The notes under the pieces: generated by a model
Told to the model about the DNA's origin: nothing
Seen by the model: only the letters and a program-made list of their open reading frames with translations
The model's database searches: none
Made by a program: the position numbers and the translations under genes
NCBI RefSeq assembly: GCF_040802235.1
Contig: NC_133167.1
Span: 2,495,001-2,559,000, forward strand
Origin: Manis javanica
Lineage: Eukaryota > Chordata > Mammalia > Pholidota > Manidae
Reading direction: 5' to 3'
DNA length: 64,000 nucleotides
Shown: piece by piece, positions 45,601 through 58,135 of the stretch
Numbering within the stretch: the stretch's first letter is position 1
Layout of the letters: each line of letters starts with the position of its first letter

Positions 45601-48600
45601 GAGGCACCAAATTACTGTTTCCTTCCTGTAGAATAAGTTTTTTTCTTCCCAGGACTCACTTTTAAAGAAAGATTTTTAAATGTTTTTTGCTTTCTATAGT
45701 GAAATTGTCAAGAAAAATATTTATTTTCCTCAGAATACCCAGTGGCCCTTATAATACCTGTTGGATCTCTTTCATTCTGTTTATGTTGACTGTAAATTGT
45801 TGGAAGCAAATGACCGTATTAAATAGCTGTCAGTAAAATACTTTTAAAAGTAAATATTGTCCAACAGAGAGGAGGAAATTGAATTTAGCGGCAAACTTGT
45901 CTCAACAGGTGTCCCCTTTTGAAAACCCACCCTGGCTGCTGACCGCATGCTCTCTAAGCATGTGTTCTGTGTTTTAGGGAACGAGGAAGCTCAGAGAGGA
46001 CCTCTGCTCTTCGACGACCTCCCTCCCGCCAGCAGTACTGACTCAGGTACAGTCTCCAGGCTCTCCCAGGTGTGTGTCAACGCGTCATCCTGGGATTGTA
46101 GTTGTCTCAATCTTTTTCCCTTTCCCCCATTTTCAACACGCAGATGTTTTAGGTGTTGGACTGTCTTAAGTTTTGAATCCATGGCATCAGGTAAGGCAGA
46201 AAAATCCACTAGTCACTAGCCTTGAGAAGCTGCGTAAAAGTGTTGAGCAGTTTTCTCTGGTTCATTTGAGTGTTTGTCTTAGTAGCTGGAATAAGCTTTA
46301 ACTCTTAAAGGCAGGTTTTTGTTTCCTTTAAAATGATAGGACTTTAAAATATAATAGGTTCGAGACGTTATTTACCGAAGTATGAGTTACCACTGGACTG
46401 ACACAGGAGTTCTGAGTTTGTTTCAAATGACCTGCGTAGGTGTCCTGGTGGGATGGATTCTGAGACTTAAGCCTCCTCCAGGGTGTGTGGCTCACCAAGT
46501 GTTCTGCTGTGTTTCAGGATCGGGGGGACCTTTGCTTTTTGATGATCTCCCACCAGCCAGCAGTGGTGATTCAGGTAAGTGGTAGGGAAAAGTCCAATGT
46601 GCTGAGGGAAGAAATACATAGTACTTTACTCTTAATGTAAAATTTATTTATTTAAAGTTTCAACAGTGTTTAGGATGACATTAAATTGTGTAAGGCATAA
46701 GGTTTCTTAAAACTAAATAGGTACATCAGGTGGAAGCGAAAAGATAGGCACATGCTGCTACATCACTTTGTGGTGATTATCTTCTCCTTGGGGTTTGACC
46801 TATTGTAACTGACTTTAAGAATTAAGAGTTTAGTAATTTACTTTGACCTTTGTTGTTACTGTTTTTTAAAAACATGCGGACTGTGATTCTGGGTTTATGT
46901 TCCTGACAGACCTAAAGGTATCCAGCAAAAGTGTCTGAATATATGAAATACAGTTAAAATACTTTATATATCCCTGAACCCATACATTCGGATAAATATG
47001 TCTTCTGTCTTATGCCAGTTACTTAAGAATTTTGATAATTAGAAAGTGAAGTCTGAATGACATTGGTTTAGTGACTGGTACAGACATTTTCTTGAAGTGA
47101 AGACCTGAGTTAATTTCCAGTCAGTTCTTACATATTCTCAGGATTCTGTTTATTGATATTATTTCATTTTCTTTAAGCCTATTAACTTGGCTCTACCTGT
47201 TCTGTAAATGTTTACCTTTTCCTTTTATGTCCCAATTAAGCAAGAGGGATGAATAGAGCTCATTTCTTTAGGTTGTCATAATGGGGAATCTGTTTTTCCA
47301 ACCCGGGAGAACATCACGTGGAATTCCCTGGGGGTGGGAGTGGAGTACGATGCATGTCGTGGGGCAGTAGGGGTGCAGGCTGGCTCTTTTCATAAGCACT
47401 TCTCTTCTGGTATAAAAACCTTCAAATAGAAAACTTGCTGCTTTTCCAGTAGATTTTTTTTGTATTATTAATTCATTACTATAAAATTACTGGAATTGGT
47501 CTAGAAAGTATGGATTAAATTAGTTCCTATATTTAGGAAAAGTTTCACAGTCATCTTGCATAAGAATTCTCAGGTTTTTAGGGCTGTGAACCTACACCAA
47601 AAAATTACGACATTCTCATACAGTTTAGCCTAAAACCCTCCCAATAAAGACAATACTGTTAGTTATAATGAATTTAAATGTTTGCAAATAGGGCTCTTAA
47701 CAGATTTAATTAAAGAAAGGGAGGTTCGACATAGCTATGTTGTAGTTAACCGTAGTGCAAAAGACAAAAACAGATTTCAACACCACTGTTAACAAGCTTG
47801 ATTTTGGGGGAGGGGGGGGTGCGGGGGGTGGATATAGAATACAGTTTGCATCCGCTTTTTGGATTTCTTGAGAAGAAATACTCTATATTTTTCTCTGTTT
47901 ACAAAAATTTACTACATTCGAGGCCATAAAGTAAGTCCCAATAAGGAATCGATTTCGAATACCACATTCTCTGACTACACTGTGATTCTGTTAGAAGTCA
48001 ACAACAAAGGTTTAAAATGTGTATGTTCTGCAATTTAAAAGAAAGGAGGATTTTACATACATGTTGGGAAAACTGGAACACGCCCAGTAAGTGACAGGAG
48101 TCTGCTGGAAACATCTGCAAACCATTCTCAGTGAATTTGTCTGATTAGTATGTGGGGTGGGATGTCTGTGTACATTCTGTTGACGAAATCTGTCCTTTGT
48201 AAGTAATTGACTCTTCTTGAGGGCAGGGACTTTCCCTTGCCTTTTTCCTCACTACTGAGAAGCATCTAACACGGCAGTTGAATAAATGGTTGCATGCTTA
48301 TTACCTAAATGCAGAGAGTACTTCGGCCACTATTACAACAGCAGCTGTCATCCAGTAGATAATTGGTGGACAGTGTACTGTCATAAATGCTTTATATACT
48401 TTGTCCCTGTCAGTTGTAAAACAGCCCTTTGAGATGACAGTATTCTCCGTGTTATGGATGAAGAAACTGAGGCTGGAAGGTTAAGTAACTTGTAAGGGCA
48501 TATGTCTTAGATGGCAGAACCGGGATTTGAAACGACTTTTCCTGTTCTGTGATGTGTGCTCACTACAAATGCTCTCAGTACTGGTTTTGAGTACACATTG

Positions 48601-51600
48601 AGCCCTCTACAAGTGGGAGCAGCTTCAGCAGCCCTTTTTTTGCCTTCGAGGATACATGAAGTTCTTGAAACCTGACGTTTACATCATACTAAGCCTTTTT
48701 TTGGCTCTTGTTACTTCTTTGAACTTGTTCAGGACCTGTCACTTTGAGGTTTTAGACACTTGCCTATTTATATAAAAAGAGCCTGTGATATAAAATATCG
48801 TGTATGTGCTACAGCCCAAAAATATGTGTGTTTTTACTCCTGAAGCCCTATCTTGTAACCCCTCCCATGGCTGGTCTGAGCAGGGCCTGGATCTTTCTGA
48901 GTTTGCAGTCTCCTGTGGTGAGCACCCAAGTCCTCTGCCCCACCCCTCTAGGTCTGACTTACAATTTTGTCTTTCAGGGCTGGGATGGAGCCTGGTGTGC
49001 TAGGGACTCTCTAACATTCTACAGCTGTTTCTGTCTGGCTTTTACTTATCTCCAGGTTCTCTTGACACTTCGATGTGCCAGATGGTGAAGAATGAAGAGA
49101 AAGGAGCAAAGAGAAAAGCCCCCGAAGAAGAGAAGAACGGCAGCGAAGAGCTTGTGGAAAAGAAAGTTTGTAAAGGTTTTCACACAGTTTGAAAACAAAT
49201 GTATTAGATTCATATTTTAAAACAACCCAGAGCAAAAGCAAGTTCCACTCTGATTTATGGTACTAGCTGCTTATGTCTGCATTTAAGAAGCAGGTAGGGT
49301 TCCCTTTCTGCAAACGGATTACCTGCCGGTTTACTCTGGCTTCCTCTCTCTTTACTTTGATGTTTGTCTCTGACCCCACCTTTGGTCAGATAGGATGCCG
49401 ACCCCCATCCCTCAAGGTTCACAAACCCAGGTAGTTCGATTTCTCCTCCAGTGAATGGTTAGCTTATTAAATGTCAGTTTCTTTCTGACTTCCTGTCTTT
49501 CACAGTCTCTTGACTGTCACTTTGAATTCTGTGATTAGCTCAGTAAGCAGCTTCCCAAGAGAGAAGCTGAGGCTGGAAAAAACGGTGGAAATTTGTAGTC
49601 AGCTTTGGAACTTGTCAAAGTTAGGGGAGAAGAAATGAAAAGTGCCAACTGAAGAGAAAGCACTGTGGCCTTCTGTGTGCTGCACCAGACCACCCTGTTG
49701 TTTGCCCCAAACCATCTCAAATGAAAGCTGTAGGGTACCCAGGGAGGCACGTGAAAGGCCCTGCCCCAGCTCTGCTATACAGACCTGTTCTTCAGCTTGG
49801 CTTTGGCCAAAGAGCATTCGGCCTACTAGCAACAGCACCTCAAAAAGTGCTCATTTTATTATTTACGTGGCCCTAGTGTTTCAGCAAACAGCTTAAGTAG
49901 CTGGCCTGGCCATTAAACATAAGTAAGTCTCTTTGCCTACAGTAGACTCGTTTATCCTTTTTTCCCTCAGTTAAAGCAACTGATCGTACCATTTGCTCAA
50001 ATTCTTCACCAGCCTCAAGCTTGAAAGGACATGTTTTCAGATGCCCGGCAGGGTGTTTGGGATAAATTCTACTTACTTGTTTCTCTAAACTAGGAAATTT
50101 TCTGCCTCATTAAATGACTGATGAGACTCGATTTGCATGTAATCCTTGCCCCTAGCCTAAATCCTACTCTGCAAATGACTGCACACCCCTTGCTGCTGTG
50201 CTCTGGCTTCATGCCGCCTTAAACTAAGCGCTTCTGTAGTAACTGGCTGTAGCTCTGTCTCCTCTCCACCGTTCAGCCTCTCAGATACTGGCCCTGCCCG
50301 GCAGTGGTCTGATTTTAGTTGAAATCTTGCAGCCAGGGCAATAGATGCCTTGAGAGGTACGGCTTAAGTGTTTGCACCTTTAGGACATTGCTGAGTAAAA
50401 CAGCCAGAATCCCTCTATTTGCTCTGGGACCAGGGCTTCCTGAGGACAGGGCACAGTTTTGTATTGGCTTTGTTCTTTTTTCCTTAGCCTCTTCAGTGAT
50501 CTTTGGTTTGAAAGGCTATGTGGCCGAGCGGAAGGGTGAGCGGGAGGAGATGCAGGATGCCCACGTCATCCTGAATGACATCACCGAGGAATGTAGGCCC
50601 CCATCATCCCTCATGTGAGTGTCCAAGCTGCAAGTCTGGTTGGCATAAATGTTTCCATTACGACTAGAGTTGTGGACTGTGTTCAGTTTGTATTATGCAT
50701 CAACAAGACTAACGTATCACTTGAGCTCCTTGGTTCAACATCAGGGGTTCTTAGCTGGGTTGAGGCTTCCCACCCCCCAATTTTTATTGTCATAATGGAG
50801 GAGTGTACTATTGGCATCTGGTGGCGGGGAGGCTCAGGGTGCTACTAAACATCTGTATGACACACAGGACAGCCCCACAGAGAGCTGTCCAGCCCAAAAT
50901 ATCTGTCATGCTGCAGTTGGGAAACCCTCCCAAATGGGAAATGAGTGTCTGTGTGGTGGGTCTTTGAAGGGTTCTATTCTTCAGTATCTGAAGAACTCCT
51001 AGCAGGGCGTATTCTTATTCTGTGCCCCAGAAGATAAGAGTTGGAAGCCACTAATTACAGCAGTGAGTGGTGATCAGGGGGAGCTAGCGCAGATAGGGCC
51101 CAGAAAGAAGACAAAAAAACAAACTAAAGTGGAGCCATCTGTTAGGCTTGAAGGAAAAATTGAAGGAAAAGCGGCCAGATGGTTAGGACATTGAGTTGGT
51201 CACTAACATGAATTGTATTTACATATATAATAGCGTGTGTATTATATGATACATATGCCACCTAATTCCTATAATAACAAGTATATGCTGTGTTCATTAA
51301 CTGACACCAGTTAGTCATTAACTAACATACAGTGTGTTGGAAGCAGTGGCTTTTGTCCAGTTGATAGGGTCTAGTCGGGAGGAGCTGACAGCCCTGCAGA
51401 GTGCCAGTCACCTGCGGAGGTGACCGTCACACAGCTCCCTGCTGCTGCCCTGCCGCTGCTCACCAACATGTGAGGATGCCTTGGAGTTGGTTTTCACACA
51501 GGATAGGGGCTTCTGCAGAGCTCTAGGGGGGCAGATCCTTTGGGGACTGATGTAATTGGGAACATGAAACCGTACCTAGCAAATAGCATGCTGTCAGAGA

Positions 51601-54600
51601 ACAGTTCTGAGTCACAGACCAGATTGAATTTATTGTCTCTTGGCTCATCGTGCCCCATATTGGAGAGGAATTCCAGAAAAAGTTAGCGAAAGGGCCGCTC
51701 TGCAGAGGAAACGTCATGTCTCATGGGCTCTTTTCCTCCCTTATTGAAATAGTTCATTATTTAATGCCATTTATTCCGTATGTATGAATTTTCTGGCTGA
51801 ACTTGAAAGAAGGTAGGAATAAGACTGGTAAGACGGGCTCCGAGAACTGGATACTGGCTAGAATTTGTGTACAGCTTAGGAGCTACCCTTGCTCTCATAG
51901 ATACGTTTGACTGTCTTGTATTTATCTTGTGTGTTAGTGTTTAAATCTGGTTTCAGTAGAAAAACTGAATGTTAGTTTCAACTTCAGTGAAAAATCAGAG
52001 TTAACATCTTTATTTTTGAAAAAGTGGTAATTTTTAACTCTAAATTTAAAAATGCCATGAAAGTTACTTAAACATTTGTCTTAGTTAATGTTATAGCCTT
52101 TTTTTTTCCATTTGTGAGACAGTGTGACTGGTGTCTTCCTCTGTCTTACTAATATTCACTCTTTGAAATAAAGTGTAGAAACTTTAGTGGAGAAGAGTAA
52201 TCCTTGCTGTGAGAATCTCACTCACTCTCAATTCATTCTTCCAGTACCCGGGTTTCATATTTTGCTGTTTTCGATGGACATGGAGGAATTCGAGCCTCAA
52301 AATTTGCTGCACAGAATTTGCACCAGAACCTAATCAGGAAGTTTCCTAAAGGTGAGACTGAGATATAAATCATGTCCATCTTCGTGTTTGCTGCATGTGA
52401 GAGCTGGTGAGTTATGTCATGTGAGCTTCAGCAAGGACTCATTGGTGACTCTGAGGCAGCTGGGGCAGTGGCCAGGCAAGTGTGTCTGGTGTAGAACCAC
52501 CATGTGTCCGAGTGATCACACTGCTCAGGACATGCCTTTGGGTACAAGTAAGTGTTTTGCCGTCACACTTGGGAGGCTGGTAAAACCAAATCCAAATGGC
52601 TCTCTGCCTAATAGGTGAGCAAATAAGAGATTGTTCTTGGTCATAAAACAAAAGTGACAGTGGGAGGAGGATGGCTTTCCTTCAAGAATTTGTTTTCTTG
52701 TGTTCCTTCTGTGACAGGAGATGTAATCAGTGTAGAGAAAACGGTGAAGAGATGCCTTTTGGACACTTTCAAGCACACTGATGAAGAGTTCCTTAAACAA
52801 GCTTCGAGCCAGTAAGTATAACCATGTGAAGAAGTATGAGTGGGGGGGGGGGTGGTTTCCTGAATGGTATCAGGTCTCCTGATGTGCTTTAATACTAATG
52901 GTCGCTGTCTGAAAAGTACCTAGCACCGAGTAAGCTCTTAACAACTGGTAACTAAATCTGAAACAAGGAACAAAGCAGGTTGTCAAAGAAATGGTGCACT
53001 TTATAAGACTCTTCCCATTCAACTCTGGAAATTAGTGTCAAAGTGCATGTTGGTGGTGACTATATTTCTGATGTGTTTCTCCCCAGGAAGCCTGCCTGGA
53101 AAGATGGGTCCACTGCCACGTGCGTTCTGGCCGTAGACAACATTCTTTACATTGCCAACCTTGGAGATAGTCGGGTATGTGGCTTTGCAGCTACCCGCTT
53201 AGATAATAGCATGTTTTACCCGGGGAGAACCAATGTAGCAAGCACTTGTTGAACATGATTAAAATGACAGTGGCTAGACCTGCAGTTTTTCTTCCAGTGG
53301 GTTCCCTGCAGGGGTTGGCTACAGGGATTAAGTTGTAGGTAGGGGAGTAGCAGCTACACTTGAGGCAGTTTGTTCTCTGGGGAAAGACTAGAGCCCTGTT
53401 AGCAGACCTCTTGTGCTTTAAAACTCAGATCCATTCTGTTTCCCTGTCTCCGTGGTTTTGTGTGTGTGTGTGTATACTCTAGATAGTGCTGTGGGTTGGA
53501 ATTTAATTGGTATGCAAGTAGCTTAAATATTCTTCAGCTTCATTTCTCTGATCTCAGACACTAATAAATGAAAAATAGTAACTTCTGCCTTTCAAAATCA
53601 TGATGATTTCAGAATAACTCAAAAGCTGAAGCTAGAAAGGTGTTAGGGGATGTGTCATTCATCCACTGACCCCAGTCCCTAAGTCCAACGGAGAAAAGCC
53701 AGTTACTTCCCACTGGTGGCCTCCTGTGTCCCGGTCACAGTTGTGGGGAATGGCTTAGGGTCAGAGGGCAGCCCTCCACAAAGCCAGCTCCTGGCCTCCG
53801 TCTCTCCCGCCAGGGCTGTGTGTGCATTCCCACGGCAGTGTCTTCAGTGAGCTGACGGGTGTTCCACCAGCCTCCGTGGTCCTTCAGTCACAGTCCTGAA
53901 GTGACCTTTCCCACTCTTAGCAGCATCTTCAGACCTAGAGGTGGCTGCCCCTAACCCTGTGGTTTTTAGGGTGATGTATGGATTAGATACATACCAGGCA
54001 CTGGGGGTGTAGCAGCAGACATGACTGGTGACTGGTGACAGTCTGTCCTAGTGAGTTTACAGTCTGGTGATCTTCTAGCAGACTGTCTCTAGCACATGGG
54101 TGTTTAGACCAAATGACTTAAAAAGTAGCATGAGTACACTTAGCGCACATGTGGGTATGTGGGCGCGCGCACACACATGCCTTTGGAGTCACACTCAAAT
54201 TTGAATCCTGGCCCTACTATATGACTTCAGACACGATCCTTCTCTTTTGAACTTCAGCTTCCTCTGTGAAGTGGAGGTTTACCCAGAAGTTAGCACAAGG
54301 CACGTGGTTATGGAAACAGAAACGCATGTAGTCAGCCTGCCCAACTGCCCTGTCCTGCGTCCTGTACACATGGATAGTAACGCTTAGAGGGCTTTGTTCA
54401 CACTTGTTAAGCACCTCCCTTCTCAGAGATGACAAGACAGCACCTAGAGGAGGGGAGCACTCGCCCCTGGCCCCCAGCAGGGTTTGCATCTGAGTCCGGA
54501 CCCAAACCCCAGGGCTTCTCTCCCTGGCTGGTGTTTCTGTGGTACCACTTTGCTGCCTGATCCTGTGTGTGTATTTGTTTCTGAGCTTGTGTTTGTCAGC

Positions 54601-54811
54601 AGGAGACTGAATCTGAAACTCCATTGTTAACTTTTCTCTTCTACTGAAAACTTAGAATTTCACGACTGGTGTCATCTCCACATTCCCAGGCAATCCTGTG
54701 TCGTTATAATGAGGAGAGTCAAAAGCACGCAGCCTTAAGCCTCAGCAAGGAGCATAATCCAACACAGTATGAAGAGCGGATGAGAATACAGAAGGCTGGA
54801 GGAAACGTCAG
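38983..54811 (+). CDS. ILKAP: ILKAP, integrin-linked kinase-associated PP2C phosphatase, exons 1-9 (3' partial)
   Basis: ILKAP is a metal-dependent Ser/Thr phosphatase that binds integrin-linked kinase and inhibits ILK-GSK3beta signalling. Coding segments are 38983-39037, 45978-46046, 46518-46574, 49056-49175, 50488-50614, 52245-52351, 52718-52811, 53087-53174 and 54690-54811. All phases agree, giving about 279 of the roughly 392 residues known in human. The ATG sits in MDLFGDLPEPERSPRP. Exons 2 and 3 each encode GPLLFDDLPPASSxDSG. Exon 4 is a lysine/glutamate-rich linker. The PP2C domain starts in exon 5, with motifs MQDAH, VFDGHGG (exon 6) and NLGDSR (exon 8). The last three exons, with the remaining catalytic aspartates, are not found before 64000. 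The exon 4 donor, AAG|GTTTTC, departs from consensus. Residues match human ILKAP closely and no disabling change is seen. Confidence 0.96.
41170..41350 (+). repeat. MIR SINE, decayed, in ILKAP intron 1
   Basis: Sense-orientation MIR features: TTTCAGGTCCCAACTCTGCT, TTCCTGCATCTGTGAAGTAG, and a terminal GGGCACGTGGTCAGTGC. The intron left of it (39038-41170) holds CpG-island tail and unassigned sequence only. Confidence 0.5.
41900..42860 (+). repeat. Ancient L1 fragment in ILKAP intron 1
   Basis: A-rich sense strand with old-L1 blocks, for example CTCATACAGATCAGTAAGAA and CATGGTGAGGATTGTAGAGA, in the expected order. No open frame of any length. Confidence 0.5.
43252..43320 (+). other. Candidate cryptic exon in ILKAP intron 1
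   Basis: A 69-nt segment bordered by a T-run acceptor (TTTTTTTTAAG) and a consensus donor (CAG|GTAAGG). In its own frame it reads PDATYSKFDPLDDAKGVPEI, which looks protein-like. Spliced after ILKAP exon 1 it would be read in another frame and meet TGA after nine codons. It is therefore either a poison exon, an exon of another transcript, a relic of other coding sequence, or chance. I cannot match it to a known protein. Confidence 0.3.
43425..43645 (+). repeat. MIR SINE in ILKAP intron 1
   Basis: Clear sense MIR: AGTGCCTCAGATTCCTCATC, then CCTCCCTCATAAGACTGTTG, AGGATTAAATGC, and the terminal GAGCCTGGCAAGCAGTAAAT. Well preserved for its age. Confidence 0.75.
44903..45370 (+). mobile_element. 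5'-truncated lineage-specific L1 in ILKAP intron 1
   Basis: Begins abruptly at AAACAAATCCTACCATTGGC in the ORF2 end and runs to TCAATGATACCTTAATAAAA and an A-rich tail. Its 3' terminus matches that of the L1 at 58136. Imperfect AT-rich repeats flank it (around 44889-44907 and 45371-45390), but they are too simple to be called target duplications. Confidence 0.8.
47650..48130 (+). repeat. Ancient L1 ORF2 fragment in ILKAP intron 3
   Basis: GAGGCCATAAAGTAAGTCCC, GTGATTCTGTTAGAAGTCAA and CAACAAAGG are recognisable ORF2 blocks in sense orientation. A G-rich run lies inside or beside it at 47803-47829. The reading frame is destroyed. Confidence 0.55.
48195..48530. repeat. L2 3' end followed by an antisense MIR
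   Basis: Bases 48195-48300 show the L2 sense end (CTTGAGGGCAGGGACTTTCC, later TTGAATAAATGGTTGCATGC). Bases 48340-48530 show a reversed MIR (GATGAAGAAACTGAGGCTGG, AGTAACTTGTAAGGGC, GGCAGAACCGGGATTTGAAA). Confidence 0.65.
53456..53475 (+). repeat. Short (TG)n microsatellite
   Basis: About eight to nine TG units in ILKAP intron 8. A second alternating tract (GCGCGCGCACACACA) lies at about 54162-54176. Both are short and interrupted. Confidence 0.8.
54180..54310 (+). repeat. MIR SINE in ILKAP intron 8
   Basis: Sense MIR start: TTTGGAGTCACACTCAAATT, then TGAATCCTGGCCCTACTATA, TGACTTCAGACACG and AACTTCAGCTTCCTCTGTGA. The copy decays before its 3' end. Confidence 0.65.
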
Positions 54812-57800
54812 GTAATCAGGCTGCAGGGAGAGGCAGGGGAGGAGGGCCGGTCACCGTCGGAGTGGCTGCGAGACCTTCCCAGGTTACGCTGTCTTCACTG
54901 TGATGAGACCAGCCTTCTGAGGTCTAACCCAGTGAAGCATGAATGGATGTTGTAGGATTTTATGTATGTCCAAATGGGAACAAAAAATAAGTATAAGAAA
55001 CATGCCTCCCTATGTGTGCAAAAGGAGGAATACTGTCTCAAATTCAAATTCATCATTTGGAGCATTTTCTCTGTGCCTAAAAACTTTATAAACACCATCA
55101 TTTGTCATAACTAACTAAGCTGCAGTTTAGGCAAGTTCTCCAGAGAGAAAATCTGAAGTGACTGAGAGAGTGACTGTGGTGTGGGCTCTGTCCCTGGGCC
55201 CCGTGGGGAGCAGCTGCTCCGCACAGAGCTGCTCTCAGCCGCCCTTCAGTCTGCAGAGGCCGTGGGCCGCTCTGGTGTGTCACCGGCCGTGTCTCTGCGG
55301 GAGCTAAGGAGGGAGTGCTTCAGGAGAAGCCCACTTCAAGGACGCTGCATCATGAAATTGGCCAAAAGTGTTTTCTGGTTCGTTTTACAGTTTTGACCAG
55401 TAGGATTTTTTATTCTGTTGGAGACAAGAAAGAAGTACTACACTGGTTACTTGTTTTTCTCGTCCATTTGGGGACGTCTTTGTTTAGTGCTCCAGGCTGA
55501 CTCCAGCCAGTGGCAAATGGAGGTCTCTGTAGAGCAGTCAGTTCTTAAGAGTCTGGTCAAAAGTTTCTTTATAACTTTAAAATTCTGCTTTTGGCTGTAC
55601 TTGAAAAGGTAGAGAGACATCGACAGTCGTGCAGCTGAACGTGAGGTCAGCTGTGTCACCGTGCTTTGTATTTCCCAATCCCCATGTGATTAAGAGTGGC
55701 ATGTAGGCGCCTGACCGACCCGTGTGGGCATAGGGTGAGCTCCTCATTTCAAAGAAGAGTGGGAGGCTCAGAGACAGCAGTGGCTTTCTGCTCCTGAGCA
55801 GCAGGTGCGGGCTGCGGTCCCAGTGCTAGGGTGGGTCCTTTTTTCTTTTCTTCCACCCCCTCCCACTTACCAAAATTTTTAAACGTAGATTTTGAATGGT
55901 AAAACAGACATTTCAATTCCTACCAGTAGACACAGTAGTTAATATTTTGCCATATTCGCTTTGTATTTGTGTGTATTAGGCCAAATAGTTGCAGACATAA
56001 CACCCAAGAAAATATTAATTCCTTCAGCTCTATTAGGTAATCTAATACCCTGTCTGTATTCGTAGTTCCCCAGTTACCCCACCTCCCACTGCCCAGTGTC
56101 TTCAAAGCCAGGGGCCAGTCACTGCTCGTGATTCCCCTGGACTCAGCACTTCATTGAGCATGGTCGCTGCTGCCCTGGGCACGGATCATGGCAGTAGTCC
56201 CAGCCAGGGGTTTGAGAGTCTTCGACTTTCAGAGATTGCTGTTTTTTTCAGGGTTTCGTTTAAGTTGTTCACTTGCATTCCCTGTAAACTGGAGGTTAGG
56301 TCTAAAGGCTTCAGAGTCAGGCAGGATCAGGCCTTCCTGTGTGTCGTTTTCTGCACCATAAGTGGCTTTTCCTGAGTCCGTGACTCTTGTTACTTTGTCT
56401 TATCACCCCTGTAGTTGAGTGGGTTCAAGGTTTCCACTCTGTAACTTTGCTGAGCAAACAAGGAAAATGGTAGCTTCTGTGATGAATATGTGTTTTTCTT
56501 CATCAGACTTAGGAGTTGTTCCATGGTTTCTGTACTGAGTCGTGCTGGACCAGAAGTTACTGGGATAACTTCGGGACCTGCCATTGCAGAGGTGGTTGCT
56601 GTGCTCGGTCTCGTTGAAACAAAGCCAGGTTTATGGCCCAGGCAGGGAGTCTCCCCCAGGCACCCCATCAGTGGATCACTGTACCTGTGGGCTTCTCATG
56701 GTACTTGTGCTTTGAGCTGCTGCCTAAATGTGCTCTTACAATGGAGAAACCCTGCCTCACCCCTCTTCAGTTTTGAGCTGTTCCTGTGCACTTCAGGTCC
56801 CGCTTGCTGTTTGATTTAATGTACTCAAGACTGCTTAGCTTTTCATAGATGCTAGCATAAGTCTTTATTGGTATCTACTCAGCTGTGACCACTGGGAGGG
56901 TGACTTTGTAGACACAGTGAAGGGCCAGAGGTCAGGCTGAACTCCCAACTCCAAGGCAGTGGCTCACACCCAGGCAGGGAGTCCCCTGCTGCATGCATGT
57001 GTCCGCCAGCATATCAGAACTGCTTGTTCCATCATCTGAGGGCCCTGCAGTGATGCTGACCCTCCACACACACGTGCCTGAGAGACCTCACCTGACAGTG
57101 TGCTTAGGGTGAGCTTCAGGGTCTGCCAGGCACACTCACCTTTTGCATGTGGCTTCTCTAATTTTACAATTCAGTGTCTCAGTTACCCAGTGACTAATCC
57201 CAATAAGAATTGTCCTTGGGGACATTGAGCAGGGGATAATTTCCCCAACAGAACTCTCTGCTATACCACCAGAGTCCCCTTCAAAGGTCATCTCCTATCT
57301 CTGCATCCCTCACTTAAAAATAGAACAGTTCACAGTATCATGCTGTGCCATGACTACCATTCGCATTTAAGTCAGATCACCCCCATACCCCATGTAAAGA
57401 AAGCACGCTGCCGAATCTGGGAGTAATCATTTTCAGGAGTTTTTTTTTTTTTGATTGCTGGGGCGGGAAGTAAAAATTTCAAATGTCAAAAATTTCTCAC
57501 ATTGCATTTTCAAAGAGAACAGACTTCACCAATGTTGAGTGGTTGACACTTTGAAAGTTCCAAGCAAATGTTCATTTTCAACTGAAATTCTCTTCCGTCT
57601 GCCTAGTGAGTCCATGTGAAGCGCATCACCCTCATGCTGTGTCAGGCTCCCTCAGTGTGGATTCTCATCTAAACACCTGGGAAATATGCCCCACTGAACA
57701 GCACGCCAAGTGGGAATCATTTCATGATGCTGTAGGTTCCATTCCAGTGTATCCTCAAGGCGTTGCTGGAGGGCGCAAACTCTTGGTTTCTGAAAGGAAC

Positions 57801-58135
57801 ATATTTAGGGAGAGTGGGGAAGGGAGCATATGCTCAGTCTAATCTGGGTCCTTATCTTGCAAAATCTTTGAATTCCTTTCTCTCTTTTATATTATGCAAT
57901 TTCCAGTATCTCAACCTCATCTACCCACCACTTATTCTGGGTTTCTATCAGTTATTGTGACACACAATTAGAACCACTGCCAACTATTAAAGCTATCACA
58001 GTAAATCTAGTACCTTCACTAAGACAGTTCAGAAGTACAACTTCAGCCTGATGTAAAAGTATGCTTTTTAGAAGAGCACTCCTTTTTTTTTTCTTGCTAA
58101 CCCTTGTAATTGCACTTTTTTTTTACATTTTTTTT
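54812..58135 (+). other. ILKAP: ILKAP intron 9, left part
   Basis: No exon was found: the expected continuation after GGNVR (the DGRVLG-type segment) does not occur anywhere to 64000. The contents are mostly unassigned. A weak reversed MIR lies near 55745-55830 and AT-rich ancient LINE-like material at 55850-56150. T-runs at 57440, 58082 and 58117 may be old A-tails of antisense insertions. Confidence 0.6.

Noticed and set aside
49990-50090. Possible extra ILKAP exon in intron 4
   Set aside because: No phase-compatible acceptor/donor pair, and exons 4 and 5 already join into the known ILKAP sequence (VCK-A-SSVIFGLKGYV).
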